In this document: positions 23,360 through 31,064 of the stretch, one piece after another
Numbering within the stretch: position 1 is the stretch's first letter
How the letters are laid out: each line of letters starts with the position of its first letter
NCBI GenBank assembly: GCA_002429115.1
Contig: DIYS01000121.1
Coordinates: 1-36,935 of the forward strand
Direction of reading: 5' to 3'
DNA: 36,935 bases
DNA from: Saccharicrinis sp. UBA6048
Lineage (GTDB): Bacteria > Bacteroidota > Bacteroidia > Bacteroidales > Marinilabiliaceae
Notes under the pieces: generated by a model
Told to the model about the DNA's origin: nothing
What the model saw: only the letters and a program-made list of their open reading frames with translations
The model's database searches: none
Position numbers and translations under genes: made by a program

Positions 23360-24913
23360 ATGTTAAAATATCTGATATCAACAATAGTCGTTTTATTCAT
23401 TGTCTTGTCGGCCGCATCATCTCAGGAAATGGACTCAACAGTGGTATCCTTGTACGATCGTCATTGGCAGATTGGCGAAGGAACCTATCGGGTGATGAAA
23501 GATGGGAAGGTCGGTATTATTAAATACAATGGACAAATCATTGTGCCTTGCGAGTATAATCAGGTATGGAACCTTGATGACAATGGCTTCTTCCGGGTGT
23601 TGAAATCAGGTAAGGCTGGTGTATTCCATATTAGCGGACAAATTATAATTCCTGCAGAGTACGATCAGGTTTGGGCATTTAACGATGGTTTGGCAAAAGT
23701 ATTAAAGCATGGGAAGTTAGGATATTTTAATAGGCAAGGTGAGCAAGTGGTACCTTGTGAATATCAACAAATATGGGCCTTTGAAAATGACAGAGCTCGT
23801 GTTTTAAAAGGAGGGAAGGTAGGTTATATTAATTCTCAGGGACTAGAAGTAATTCCTTGTGAGTATCAACAGATATGGTCGTTTGAAAACGGACGGGCCC
23901 GAATGTTGAAAAACGGTAAGGTGGGGTATATAGATGAGGCAGGTAATGAGGTCATACCTCCGGTTTATACACACATCTGGTCGTTTGAAGATGGTAAAGC
24001 AAAGGCACTGTTAGATGGACAAATGCTGTGGATCAATGAAAATGGGGAAGCGCTTGATCTGCCTGCACCTGAAGGCGACTACAGTGAAACTAAAACAGCT
24101 CCCATAATTTATAAAGGCGGCAAACGAGAAAAGGAGGTGGTCATTGAAGATGAGTCAGGCAATAAAACACATATAAAAGTTCTGGGTGGCGATATCGTTA
24201 TCAACGAGAAAGGCAACAAAACATACATCGAAGTAGGTGGGAGAGAGCAGGAGGACTATTATTCGCGTTCGCATCGTTTCAAAGGGCACTTTACAGGTAT
24301 AGAGTTTGGCTTTAACAACTATGTAACTTACGATAAAAGCACCAGTTTGCCGGATGAATATTCGTTTATGGAACTGGATGCCGGAAGTTCAACAAGTTTT
24401 GCCGTTAACCCATTTCAATGGAGTATTGGATTAAATAGGCGAGGTACCCTTGGCTTGGTAACAGGTTTAGGTATTGAGTGGAATAATTATCATTTTTCAA
24501 ATTCGATCTTATTGGTTAAAGATGAAAATGGGAATACCTCATTCGAAGAAACGGATCGGCCGCTTGATAAGAATAAACTTGTGACAACGCATATTAATGC
24601 GCCATTATTGATGGAGTTTCAAATTCCAACCAACCGCCATCGCCAACCATTTTATATATCCGCGGGTGCTATTGGTGGTATGCGTATAAACTCGTATACG
24701 CGCACCATCTATAATGATAATGAAGATCCGCATAAGCAAAAGAAAAAGAGTAGTTATAATATACCAAAGTACCGGTATGGAGCAATGGCTCGTGTTGGCT
24801 ATCGGGCCATTAACCTGTATGGTACGTATTACTTTTCCACTTTATTTGAAGAGAATAAAGGACCTGAATTGTATCCGGTTTCAATAGGCTTATCTATTTA
24901 CCTAGATCTATAA
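23360..24913 (+). CDS. WG-repeat protein fused to an outer-membrane beta-barrel
   Basis: The 517-residue product has a signal peptide (MLKYLISTIVVLFIVLSAAS), five clear WG repeats and a degenerate sixth at about residues 36-232 (units such as ARVLKGGKVGYINSQG and VIPCEYQQIWSF), a linker with two short beta elements (KTHIKVLGG, KTYIEVGGR), and from about 307 a barrel domain starting FKGHFTGIEFGFNNY. The barrel is homologous to that of the preceding gene, so this looks like a duplicated barrel that gained, or kept, a WG module on its periplasmic side. WG repeats are thought to bind partners or ligands; the role here is unknown. A bidirectional terminator follows. Confidence 0.87.
   Translation: MLKYLISTIVVLFIVLSAASSQEMDSTVVSLYDRHWQIGEGTYRVMKDGKVGIIKYNGQIIVPCEYNQVWNLDDNGFFRVLKSGKAGVFHISGQIIIPAEYDQVWAFNDGLAKVLKHGKLGYFNRQGEQVVPCEYQQIWAFENDRARVLKGGKVGYINSQGLEVIPCEYQQIWSFENGRARMLKNGKVGYIDEAGNEVIPPVYTHIWSFEDGKAKALLDGQMLWINENGEALDLPAPEGDYSETKTAPIIYKGGKREKEVVIEDESGNKTHIKVLGGDIVINEKGNKTYIEVGGREQEDYYSRSHRFKGHFTGIEFGFNNYVTYDKSTSLPDEYSFMELDAGSSTSFAVNPFQWSIGLNRRGTLGLVTGLGIEWNNYHFSNSILLVKDENGNTSFEETDRPLDKNKLVTTHINAPLLMEFQIPTNRHRQPFYISAGAIGGMRINSYTRTIYNDNEDPHKQKKKSSYNIPKYRYGAMARVGYRAINLYGTYYFSTLFEENKGPELYPVSIGLSIYLDL
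23465..24055 (+). repeat. WG repeat array inside the barrel-fusion gene
   Basis: About six units of 31-34 codons. Units 3 and 4 are the most alike: each has PCEYQQIW followed by S/A-FEN-RAR, then LK-GGKVGYI or similar. Unit 6 (ALLDGQMLWINENGEALDL) is decayed. The array suggests growth by unit duplication within the gene. Confidence 0.85.
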
Positions 24914-24934
24914 ACTAAGTGGGAATATAAAAAC

Positions 24935-24970
24935 AACCCTGAAAGAAATCAATTCTTTCAGGGTTTTGTT
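24935..24970. terminator. bidirectional intrinsic terminator between convergent genes
   Basis: AACCCTGAAAGAA (24935-24947) and TTCTTTCAGGGTT (24953-24965) form a perfect 13-bp stem with a 5-base loop. T-rich sequence follows on the plus strand (TTTTGTTTTTT) and on the minus strand (GTTTTTAT), so it serves the WG-barrel gene and the hybrid kinase gene. Confidence 0.93.
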
Positions 24971-25002
24971 TTTTCAGTTCATTGTTATATGAAATCACAA
25001 TT

Positions 25003-28000
25003 CTATAGCCATTTATCAATGATGTTTTCCAGATCATCCATTTTTACTGGCTTACCAATATAGTCGTTCATGCCGGCTTCAATACAAACTTCCCGGTCGC
25101 CCTTAAGCGCATTGGCCGTCATTGCAATAATTGGTAGTTCTACAGATTCACTGCGCAGTTTCTTAGTGGCATCCAAGCCGTTGAGCACAGGCATCTGAAC
25201 ATCCATAAAAACAAGGTCAATCGAGTGATCATTTTCATCGGTTAAAATATCCACGGCCTCTTGTCCGTTTTTAGCGATCATTGTTTTCAGCCCCAGTCGC
25301 GACAACATTTTCTCAGCAATCTTTTGATTAATAATATTGTCTTCTACCAAGAGAATTTGCTTGTCTTTGATTCGGTCTTTCAGGTCGATGCCTTGATTAT
25401 TTGTACCATTGGCCTCATTCTTACCCTCCACCAATAGTTTTTCAATCGTATTAAACAGGTCGGTATGTTTTACGGGCTTTTGAAGAACAGTATCAACCCC
25501 TTTGAAGTCGCCTGGGTTTTTCCATCTGTTTTCAGATGAGAACAGAATCGTTTTAATATTCTTCTGTTTCTGTTTGACGGTTTTTAGGAATTTATCATCC
25601 GCTTTACTAAAGACGTGACTATCAATGATCATCAGGTTGAAGTTGCTGTTTTCTTCCAGTTTGTTTAACGCTGATTTCTCATCATTCACCGTATCCGACT
25701 TGATGTCCCAATTGTTAAGTGTTTTTTTAAGTAAGAGAAGGTTGGTTTTATGGTTGTCGACAATTAATGTGTTAATATGAGCGAATTGATCGGTGTTAAT
25801 CTCCAGGGTCTTGTGATTTTTGTCAATGACGAATGGAAGTGTAAAGTGGAATACCGAACCAGGATTCTCTTTTGACCACATAAAGTTCGGGTTGGGGCTT
25901 TCCACCCATATTTTACCACCCATTAGTTCCACCAGCATTTTTGAAATGCTTGTTCCTAAGCCTGTGCCACCAAACTTACGAGTAGTAGATCCATCGGCCT
26001 GGGTAAACGATTCAAATATCTTTTCCAGTTTGTTCTTTGGAATACCAATCCCTGAATCTTCAACTGAGAAATGCAAGGTTAGGTCGGTGCCTTTTTGTTG
26101 CTCTATTTCAACTTTAAGAACCACTTCACCTTCAGATGTAAATTTCACGGCATTACCCATCAGATTTACCAGTACCTGGATTAATCGACTTTCATCCCCA
26201 ATAAGGAAAGGTGGAATTGTATCATCCACGTCATTCAACAATTCAATGCCTTTTTCCAATGATCGGAATGACATTTGATCCATTAGATAATCAATGGTTG
26301 ATCGGATGTTAAAAGCGTAGGATTCAATCTTCATCTTACCGGCTTCAATCTTCGAGAAATCGAGGATATCGTTGATAATATTCAAAAGATTGTCACAAGA
26401 GCGCCCAATGATTGAAACAACATTTTTTTGCTCCTTAGTCATTCGTGTCTTAGCCAGCAACTCTGTAGCGCCAATAATACCATTCATTGGGGTTCTGATT
26501 TCGTGACTCATATTGGCCAGAAACTCAGATTTAGCTTTGTTAGATTCAGCCTCTTTCTTTTGCATTTCTTTTTGAGCACTGATATCCATAAATGCTTCCA
26601 GAAATACTTCCTTTTGATCAAGGGAGATCGGGATAATGTTTTTAAGAATTTCCCTCGATATATTATTCTCTTTAATTTCTAATCGTTCTTCAAGTGAAAT
26701 AACTGTAATGCCCGTTTGATCATCTTTATACTCTTCTTTTTTCACCGTGCTGAACAGCTCATCATAGGAAGTATTTTTCAGATGATCCATGGCATCTTCC
26801 TCTGTACTGAAGCCCATTATCTGCGATGCCGTTTTATTAATCTGAATCAGCTTTTTGGCATGATCAACAATCAAGACGCCAACCGGAAGATTGTCGGTGA
26901 TGGTTGATAGCGCTTTATTCGATTCTTTCAGTGATTCGGTAAGAAGTTTCTTTTCTGTGGTATCTTCTTTAATCGCCACATAGTTCGATATAGTTTTATC
27001 CTGACTGAGCACTGGTGAGATCAGCACTTTTTCCCAGTATATATTCCCGTCATCTTTAGTGCTGGATATTTCACCTTGCCACACCTGACCTTCCTGAATT
27101 GTCTGCCAAAGAAGATCGGCCAGCTCATTTTTCTCGTTTTGCAGTTTAAAGAAGTTGGTTTTTCCACTCTCTAATTCAGACTTCGAAAATCCATCCAGCG
27201 ATTTAAAGCCCTTATTAACGTATTCAACGTTGCCCTGGGTGTCAGTAATCATTATGGAAATAGGACTTTGCTCAACTGCCTGTATTAACTTTTTATTGTT
27301 TTCTTCTGCTTTGATCCGGTATAATATTACCCGTCGTATTTGTGCAAACAGGAAGTAGGAAATCAATATAACAAACAGCGTAAATACCATTAATGAAGCA
27401 TATTTTAGTCTGTTATATTTATTGAGCACAGTAATGCTTTGTGCATTAAGACTGGTAAGGCGCTTATTGATTTCAAAAGCTATTGTGTTTTCAAACTCCA
27501 TTATCCGGTTGAACTCAGGATCGGCACCTTTGATAAGTTGCTCAATACTGCTTTTCAGGTTTTCGTTATTGCCTTCGTGAACCGAAATATTTTTCAGGAC
27601 ATTATCTGAAATGCGTGTAGAATTGTTGTACAAATCATCAATCAAAGGAATCAAGTCCCGAACTTCAGAAATTGACCCTGTAAATTCATCTTCAATGTAA
27701 TCGATACGAATGGTTATCGAATCTTTGGTTTGATTTTTTACAGGTCTAATTTCTTCAATCGTACCTCCCTGATCTATGACATGTAATATTTCTTTGCTTT
27801 TTTTCGTGAGCAGCTCTATTTCGGAGTTGTTGTTGGCAAGTGCTTTAGGAATGCTAATTGATGAATAGGATTTAAATGCAAGGTTGAGCTTTAATAGATT
27901 TTGACTGAGTAAATTCTCTAATTTTAGAAGCTTCTCCTGGTTCTCAATGGACGCTCGGTATTTTGAAGTATACGACTGATCAAAGTAGTTCTCAATAATT

Positions 28001-28107
28001 ATTATTGTACCAATAGTAAGTAAAAAAATTCCGAGTAAGAGGTATAACTTGTTAATTATTGGCTCTTTGAAATATGATAGTTTGTTTCTTGTGTCTTTGT
28101 TTTTCAC
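25003..28107 (-). CDS. membrane hybrid histidine kinase with two receivers (partner of ModA-like lipoprotein)
   Basis: This 1034-residue kinase has a transmembrane helix (about 20-40), a periplasmic region to about 237 that is helical and lacks Cache or PAS signatures, a second helix (about 238-258), two PAS domains (about 270-390 and 400-515), HisKA with SHEIRTPMN (His about 535), HATPase with N-box NLMGNAVKFT, DSGIGIP and GGTGLG, a first receiver (about 777-895) and a second (about 914-1034). Receiver 2 is canonical (LLVEDN, FMDVQMP with D969, MTAN, GKP). Receiver 1 has lost one acidic-pocket residue (LIVDNHKTN) and has IIDSHVF around D829, so it may be regulatory only. No output DNA-binding domain is present. 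The ModA-like lipoprotein gene ends 41 bases upstream on the same strand, implying joint expression and direct sensing. Confidence 0.93.
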   Translation of the reverse strand: MKNKDTRNKLSYFKEPIINKLYLLLGIFLLTIGTIIIIENYFDQSYTSKYRASIENQEKLLKLENLLSQNLLKLNLAFKSYSSISIPKALANNNSEIELLTKKSKEILHVIDQGGTIEEIRPVKNQTKDSITIRIDYIEDEFTGSISEVRDLIPLIDDLYNNSTRISDNVLKNISVHEGNNENLKSSIEQLIKGADPEFNRIMEFENTIAFEINKRLTSLNAQSITVLNKYNRLKYASLMVFTLFVILISYFLFAQIRRVILYRIKAEENNKKLIQAVEQSPISIMITDTQGNVEYVNKGFKSLDGFSKSELESGKTNFFKLQNEKNELADLLWQTIQEGQVWQGEISSTKDDGNIYWEKVLISPVLSQDKTISNYVAIKEDTTEKKLLTESLKESNKALSTITDNLPVGVLIVDHAKKLIQINKTASQIMGFSTEEDAMDHLKNTSYDELFSTVKKEEYKDDQTGITVISLEERLEIKENNISREILKNIIPISLDQKEVFLEAFMDISAQKEMQKKEAESNKAKSEFLANMSHEIRTPMNGIIGATELLAKTRMTKEQKNVVSIIGRSCDNLLNIINDILDFSKIEAGKMKIESYAFNIRSTIDYLMDQMSFRSLEKGIELLNDVDDTIPPFLIGDESRLIQVLVNLMGNAVKFTSEGEVVLKVEIEQQKGTDLTLHFSVEDSGIGIPKNKLEKIFESFTQADGSTTRKFGGTGLGTSISKMLVELMGGKIWVESPNPNFMWSKENPGSVFHFTLPFVIDKNHKTLEINTDQFAHINTLIVDNHKTNLLLLKKTLNNWDIKSDTVNDEKSALNKLEENSNFNLMIIDSHVFSKADDKFLKTVKQKQKNIKTILFSSENRWKNPGDFKGVDTVLQKPVKHTDLFNTIEKLLVEGKNEANGTNNQGIDLKDRIKDKQILLVEDNIINQKIAEKMLSRLGLKTMIAKNGQEAVDILTDENDHSIDLVFMDVQMPVLNGLDATKKLRSESVELPIIAMTANALKGDREVCIEAGMNDYIGKPVKMDDLENIIDKWL

Positions 28108-28148
28108 AGGAGATGAATTTTCCTAAAAATATAACTTTGGTGTTAAAT

Positions 28149-28973
28149 TTAAAAGATAATATTGGGTCTTTTTGAAAAACCATATCTACTCAACTTAGCT
28201 TCGGACAATTCATTGTATGTCCAGCGGAGAAATGATCTTGCTAAATCGGGCTCTGTACTGCAGGAAATAACAGCCGCGTAAACCGGTACAGCATTATTGT
28301 ATGGTGCCTGAGGGTTAATTATTTCGATGTAATCTTTATTTCCATTAACATTGATGTTGCTCTGCCAATTGATGGCCACATCCGCCTGATCTTCTTTCAC
28401 GCCTTTTGCTAGTCCTTTTGAATCTGAGGTTAATTCAACAACATTCTCGAGTACATTATTATAAGCCCGCTGTTTATCCAGGAATTTCTTGGTTTCGAAA
28501 CCTAATGAGCTAGTTTCCGGATTAGCAATAATAACTGCGTATTTACCTTTTCTCTTAAGTTGCTTTGTAATACCTGAGAATTTACCCGGATTTCCTTTTT
28601 TTACCATATAAACAAGATGGTTATAGCCAAGAAAAAGGGAGTCTGTTAATTGATAGCTTGTCTGATCCTGGAATGAATTAAAGGAATGCGTAGAAGACGG
28701 GATATAAATATCGCCCTTAGCCGAGTATTTAATGATTCCCATTAAATTCTTTGAGCAGTCGTTTTGGATCATTATCCGGCAATTGTATTCTTTCTCAAAG
28801 GCATCTTTTAAGTCGACCACAATATTTTTCATTGTATTCTCACAATATATAATAAGCTCCTTGGTCTTTACCTCATTATCAACCATTTTCTTCTGTTTCT
28901 GCTTTTTTGAGCAGCCACCAACTATTAAGCATGGAATGATTAGTAGAACAACTATAAGCTTGAATGGAGACAT
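28149..28973 (-). CDS. ModA-like substrate-binding lipoprotein, likely sensor partner of the hybrid kinase
   Basis: The 274-residue product begins with a lipoprotein signal (LIVVLLIIPCLIVGGCSKK, lipobox VGGC). The mature part follows the ModA/molybdate-type binding-protein plan: LIIYCENTMKNIVVDLKDAF, the GDIYIPSSTHSF hinge region, YNHLVYMVKKGNPGKF, IANPETSSLGFETKKFL, DQADVAINWQS, and the ending LSRYGFSKRP, where ModA proteins have a similar KYGF. A basic linker (KKQKQKK) follows the Cys. There is no ModB/ModC-like permease or ATPase nearby, and a hybrid kinase gene follows after 41 bases, so a sensory role is more likely than transport. The ligand cannot be deduced; oxyanions are the family norm. 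Confidence 0.85.
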   Translation of the reverse strand: MSPFKLIVVLLIIPCLIVGGCSKKQKQKKMVDNEVKTKELIIYCENTMKNIVVDLKDAFEKEYNCRIMIQNDCSKNLMGIIKYSAKGDIYIPSSTHSFNSFQDQTSYQLTDSLFLGYNHLVYMVKKGNPGKFSGITKQLKRKGKYAVIIANPETSSLGFETKKFLDKQRAYNNVLENVVELTSDSKGLAKGVKEDQADVAINWQSNINVNGNKDYIEIINPQAPYNNAVPVYAAVISCSTEPDLARSFLRWTYNELSEAKLSRYGFSKRPNIIF

Positions 28974-29020
28974 TATATATCCTTTTAGTGTTGAGCAAGT
29001 TAAGGATAAGCACTGCCAAA

Positions 29021-29057
29021 TGACAGTCGTTTGTCACCAAAAAGAATGCATTTGTCA
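29021..29057. promoter_or_regulatory. repeated TTTGTCA / TGACA motifs upstream of the ModA-like gene
   Basis: TGACA (29021-29025) and TGTCA (29032-29036) form an inverted repeat with a 6-base spacer. A second TTTGTCA (29051-29057) repeats 29030-29036 exactly 21 bases away, two helical turns. All lie in the 91-base gap before the ModA-like/kinase unit, where no TAnnTTTG promoter is visible, suggesting activator-dependent control. Confidence 0.45.
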
Positions 29058-29064
29058 AATTGAA

Positions 29065-30135
29065 CTATTGATTAATGAAGTGTTTGCGTATCCATTTGGG
29101 CACAACGATGGCACCAATCACTAAATAAGGATAGTAACTTACCAATCGCCACATAAATGCCATAGCCATGCCGGTGCCAATCGGAATCATGTTTGAAAGA
29201 AACTCTTTGAAGACCCATTCGGCAAAGCCACTACCGCCCGGAGTCGGACTAACGAGCATCATAATCCACATCACCAATTGCTTACCGAAGATTAAAATGT
29301 GATCATTCCATCCAAGTAACTTGAAACCGAAAAATGCTAATATTAACGTGTTAACGATCCAATATCTGGCGGTCCAGCTGAGTGCTGTTGATGCAAAGGC
29401 TTTTAGCCAGTTTTTAAGCGGCCATTGTTTAAATTCGGTTGATGTAGCAATTAAATCCGTGCCTGATTCGTTGGCCTGTGGGCGCCATCGTTTGATGATT
29501 GGTAGTTTAAACACCCAAAGTAAAAGCCATTTAAGGCCTCTTGGATTAAAGAAAAGACCATAGGTAATAATGACGGTATACGATAGTTTTAATAAATAGC
29601 CAGTCAGGGCAATCAGGAAAAACTGGTTTTTATACCATGGCAAGCCTTCCATCATACTATCTCCAAAGGCAAAGATGTCGGTGCGACCGATGAAAAGCAG
29701 GATGAGCGGGAAAGTTAATATGAAATAAAGTTCATCAAGAAACGAGGTGACCATAACAACAGCTGTACTTCGGCCAATTTTAATGCCTTCTTTATTAATA
29801 AAGAAAATTGCCACACTTGTTCCGCCAATGGCTGATGGTGTAATAGCCGATGTAAATTCCCAAAGCATAATAGTATTAAACGCCTTACGCCATGTGAGTT
29901 GATTGTTAGTCAGCAGGCGAATGCGCAGGATGTATCCAAAATCGCGAATGGCCATCATTAAAAATGAGACGAAAAACCAAAACAACGATTGAAGCGTAAA
30001 TGAAAAGGTATCTAAAACCGCCGGATCAAATTCTTTATAAAGGAAGTACCCCGTTACGGCCAAACCTATAATAATAGGGAAGGTAATTTTACCTGGTTGG
30101 ATACTCTTTAATATTTTGCCTGAGTTATCTGCCAT
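29065..30135 (-). CDS. LPG synthase/YbhN-type multi-pass flippase-like membrane protein
   Basis: From the ATG at 30135 the 356-residue protein is an integral membrane protein of the lysylphosphatidylglycerol-synthase transmembrane family (LPG_synthase_TM, YbhN/AglD type). It shows about eight helices, with family segments such as LWEFTSAITPSAIGGTSVAI, FLDELYFILTFPLILLF and MWIMMLVSPTPGGSGFAEW, where the PTPGGSG loop is the best family signature. Members without the synthase domain are thought to flip or bind lipid-linked compounds; substrate unknown. An upstream start at 30159 overlaps the -7 box and so would be absent from the transcript; the ATG sits right after the promoter. Confidence 0.88.
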   Translation of the reverse strand: MADNSGKILKSIQPGKITFPIIIGLAVTGYFLYKEFDPAVLDTFSFTLQSLFWFFVSFLMMAIRDFGYILRIRLLTNNQLTWRKAFNTIMLWEFTSAITPSAIGGTSVAIFFINKEGIKIGRSTAVVMVTSFLDELYFILTFPLILLFIGRTDIFAFGDSMMEGLPWYKNQFFLIALTGYLLKLSYTVIITYGLFFNPRGLKWLLLWVFKLPIIKRWRPQANESGTDLIATSTEFKQWPLKNWLKAFASTALSWTARYWIVNTLILAFFGFKLLGWNDHILIFGKQLVMWIMMLVSPTPGGSGFAEWVFKEFLSNMIPIGTGMAMAFMWRLVSYYPYLVIGAIVVPKWIRKHFINQ

Positions 30136-30140
30136 TGTCG

Positions 30141-30148
30141 CAAAGGTA
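30141..30148 (-). promoter_or_regulatory. -7 box just before the flippase-like gene (leaderless mRNA likely)
   Basis: The minus strand reads TACCTTTG, an exact TAnnTTTG match, ending 5 bases before the ATG at 30135. Transcription would start at or within a base or two of the start codon. Confidence 0.6.
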
Positions 30149-30281
30149 TGATAATACACAAAGGTCTAAAAGAATAAGACCGTCAAATTGTCTAATTAAT
30201 TTTACAAATCCCGATAAAGAGAATAATCGTCGTAAACTAATTGTTGTTGCAGTTGTTTAACTGGTCAAATAATTAAACTAT

Positions 30282-30476
30282 ATGGAAGAAGTACAATCAC
30301 CATGCATTAGTGTATGTCAGTATGATAGTAAAGGCGTTTGTTTTGGATGCAGGCGTACACGCGATGAAGCAGGCAATTGGTCACGCTATACAAATGAAGA
30401 GCGGGCTAAAATAATTAAAGAAATATCTCTACGAAGAAATGTTGAAGGGGAAGAGCCAATGGTCTTTTTACGATGA
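30282..30476 (+). CDS. DUF1289 small cysteine-rich protein
   Basis: The 64-residue protein starts MEEVQSPCISVCQYDSKGVC and continues FGCRRTRDEAGNWSRYTNEE, matching DUF1289. The pattern C-x3-C, then C-x2-C (PCISVC and VCFGC) suggests a metal site, and W33 and the NEERAKI helix are family features. Members are small proteins of unknown function in many bacteria; some are fused to or near redox enzymes. It stands alone between divergent and convergent neighbours, with no strong promoter match seen. Confidence 0.88.
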   Translation: MEEVQSPCISVCQYDSKGVCFGCRRTRDEAGNWSRYTNEERAKIIKEISLRRNVEGEEPMVFLR

Positions 30477-30542
30477 TACGACAACAAGATTAATTTCTTT
30501 TTATAATTTAGAGCCAAATAAATATCACACGCTCATCTTTCT

Positions 30543-31064
30543 ATGAATTATATTGATATTGTAGTGGGTATCATACTTATACTTGCTATTCTAAAAGGCT
30601 TTAGGAACGGATTAATAATCGAATTGGCTTCGTTAGTTGCATTGGTATTGGGGCTGTTTGGCGCCATTCAATTCAGTAGTATAACCGAATCATACCTGAT
30701 AGAGTACATCGATTCATCGAATATAGGTATTATTGCTTTTGTAATCACCTTCGTCTTAATTGTAATTGGTGTACACCTTATTGCTAAAGTTGTTGATAAG
30801 CTCGTAAAAGCAATTGCACTCGGAATGATCAATCGCGTTTTGGGCGCTTTATTTAGCTTGCTTAAATATGCGTTTATTATTAGTGTGGTATTGGCGATTT
30901 TAGGAAGTTTCGAGAAAACATACAGTTTATTGCCTGAGGAACAAAAAGAAAGTTCTCAATTGTATGAACCACTGCGATCGATTGCCCCATCGGTGTTTCC
31001 TTATTTGCAATTTGATAATGTGCGTGAGCAGTTTAATGAAGCACAGAAAAGTATAGAGGTTTAA
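30543..31064 (+). CDS. CvpA family membrane protein
   Basis: The 173-residue protein has four hydrophobic segments and the CvpA opening MNYIDIVVGIILILAILKGF, then RNGLIIELASLVALVLGLFG, a helix at about 65-86 (IIAFVITFVLIVIGVHLIAK) and LGALFSLLKYAFIISVVLAI. CvpA of E. coli is needed for colicin V production and envelope robustness; the role in Bacteroidota is undefined. The last codons overlap the end of the convergent hybrid kinase gene by 4 bases, with no terminator between them. Confidence 0.9.
   Translation: MNYIDIVVGIILILAILKGFRNGLIIELASLVALVLGLFGAIQFSSITESYLIEYIDSSNIGIIAFVITFVLIVIGVHLIAKVVDKLVKAIALGMINRVLGALFSLLKYAFIISVVLAILGSFEKTYSLLPEEQKESSQLYEPLRSIAPSVFPYLQFDNVREQFNEAQKSIEV

Noticed and set aside
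23465..24055. Regular repeats considered as a CRISPR-like array
   Set aside because: They are in-frame coding repeats of 31-34 codons (WG motif) without short identical direct repeats and unique spacers.
25820..26278. Plus-strand frame of 152 codons
   Set aside because: Antisense to the conserved HATPase domain of the hybrid kinase; no independent features.
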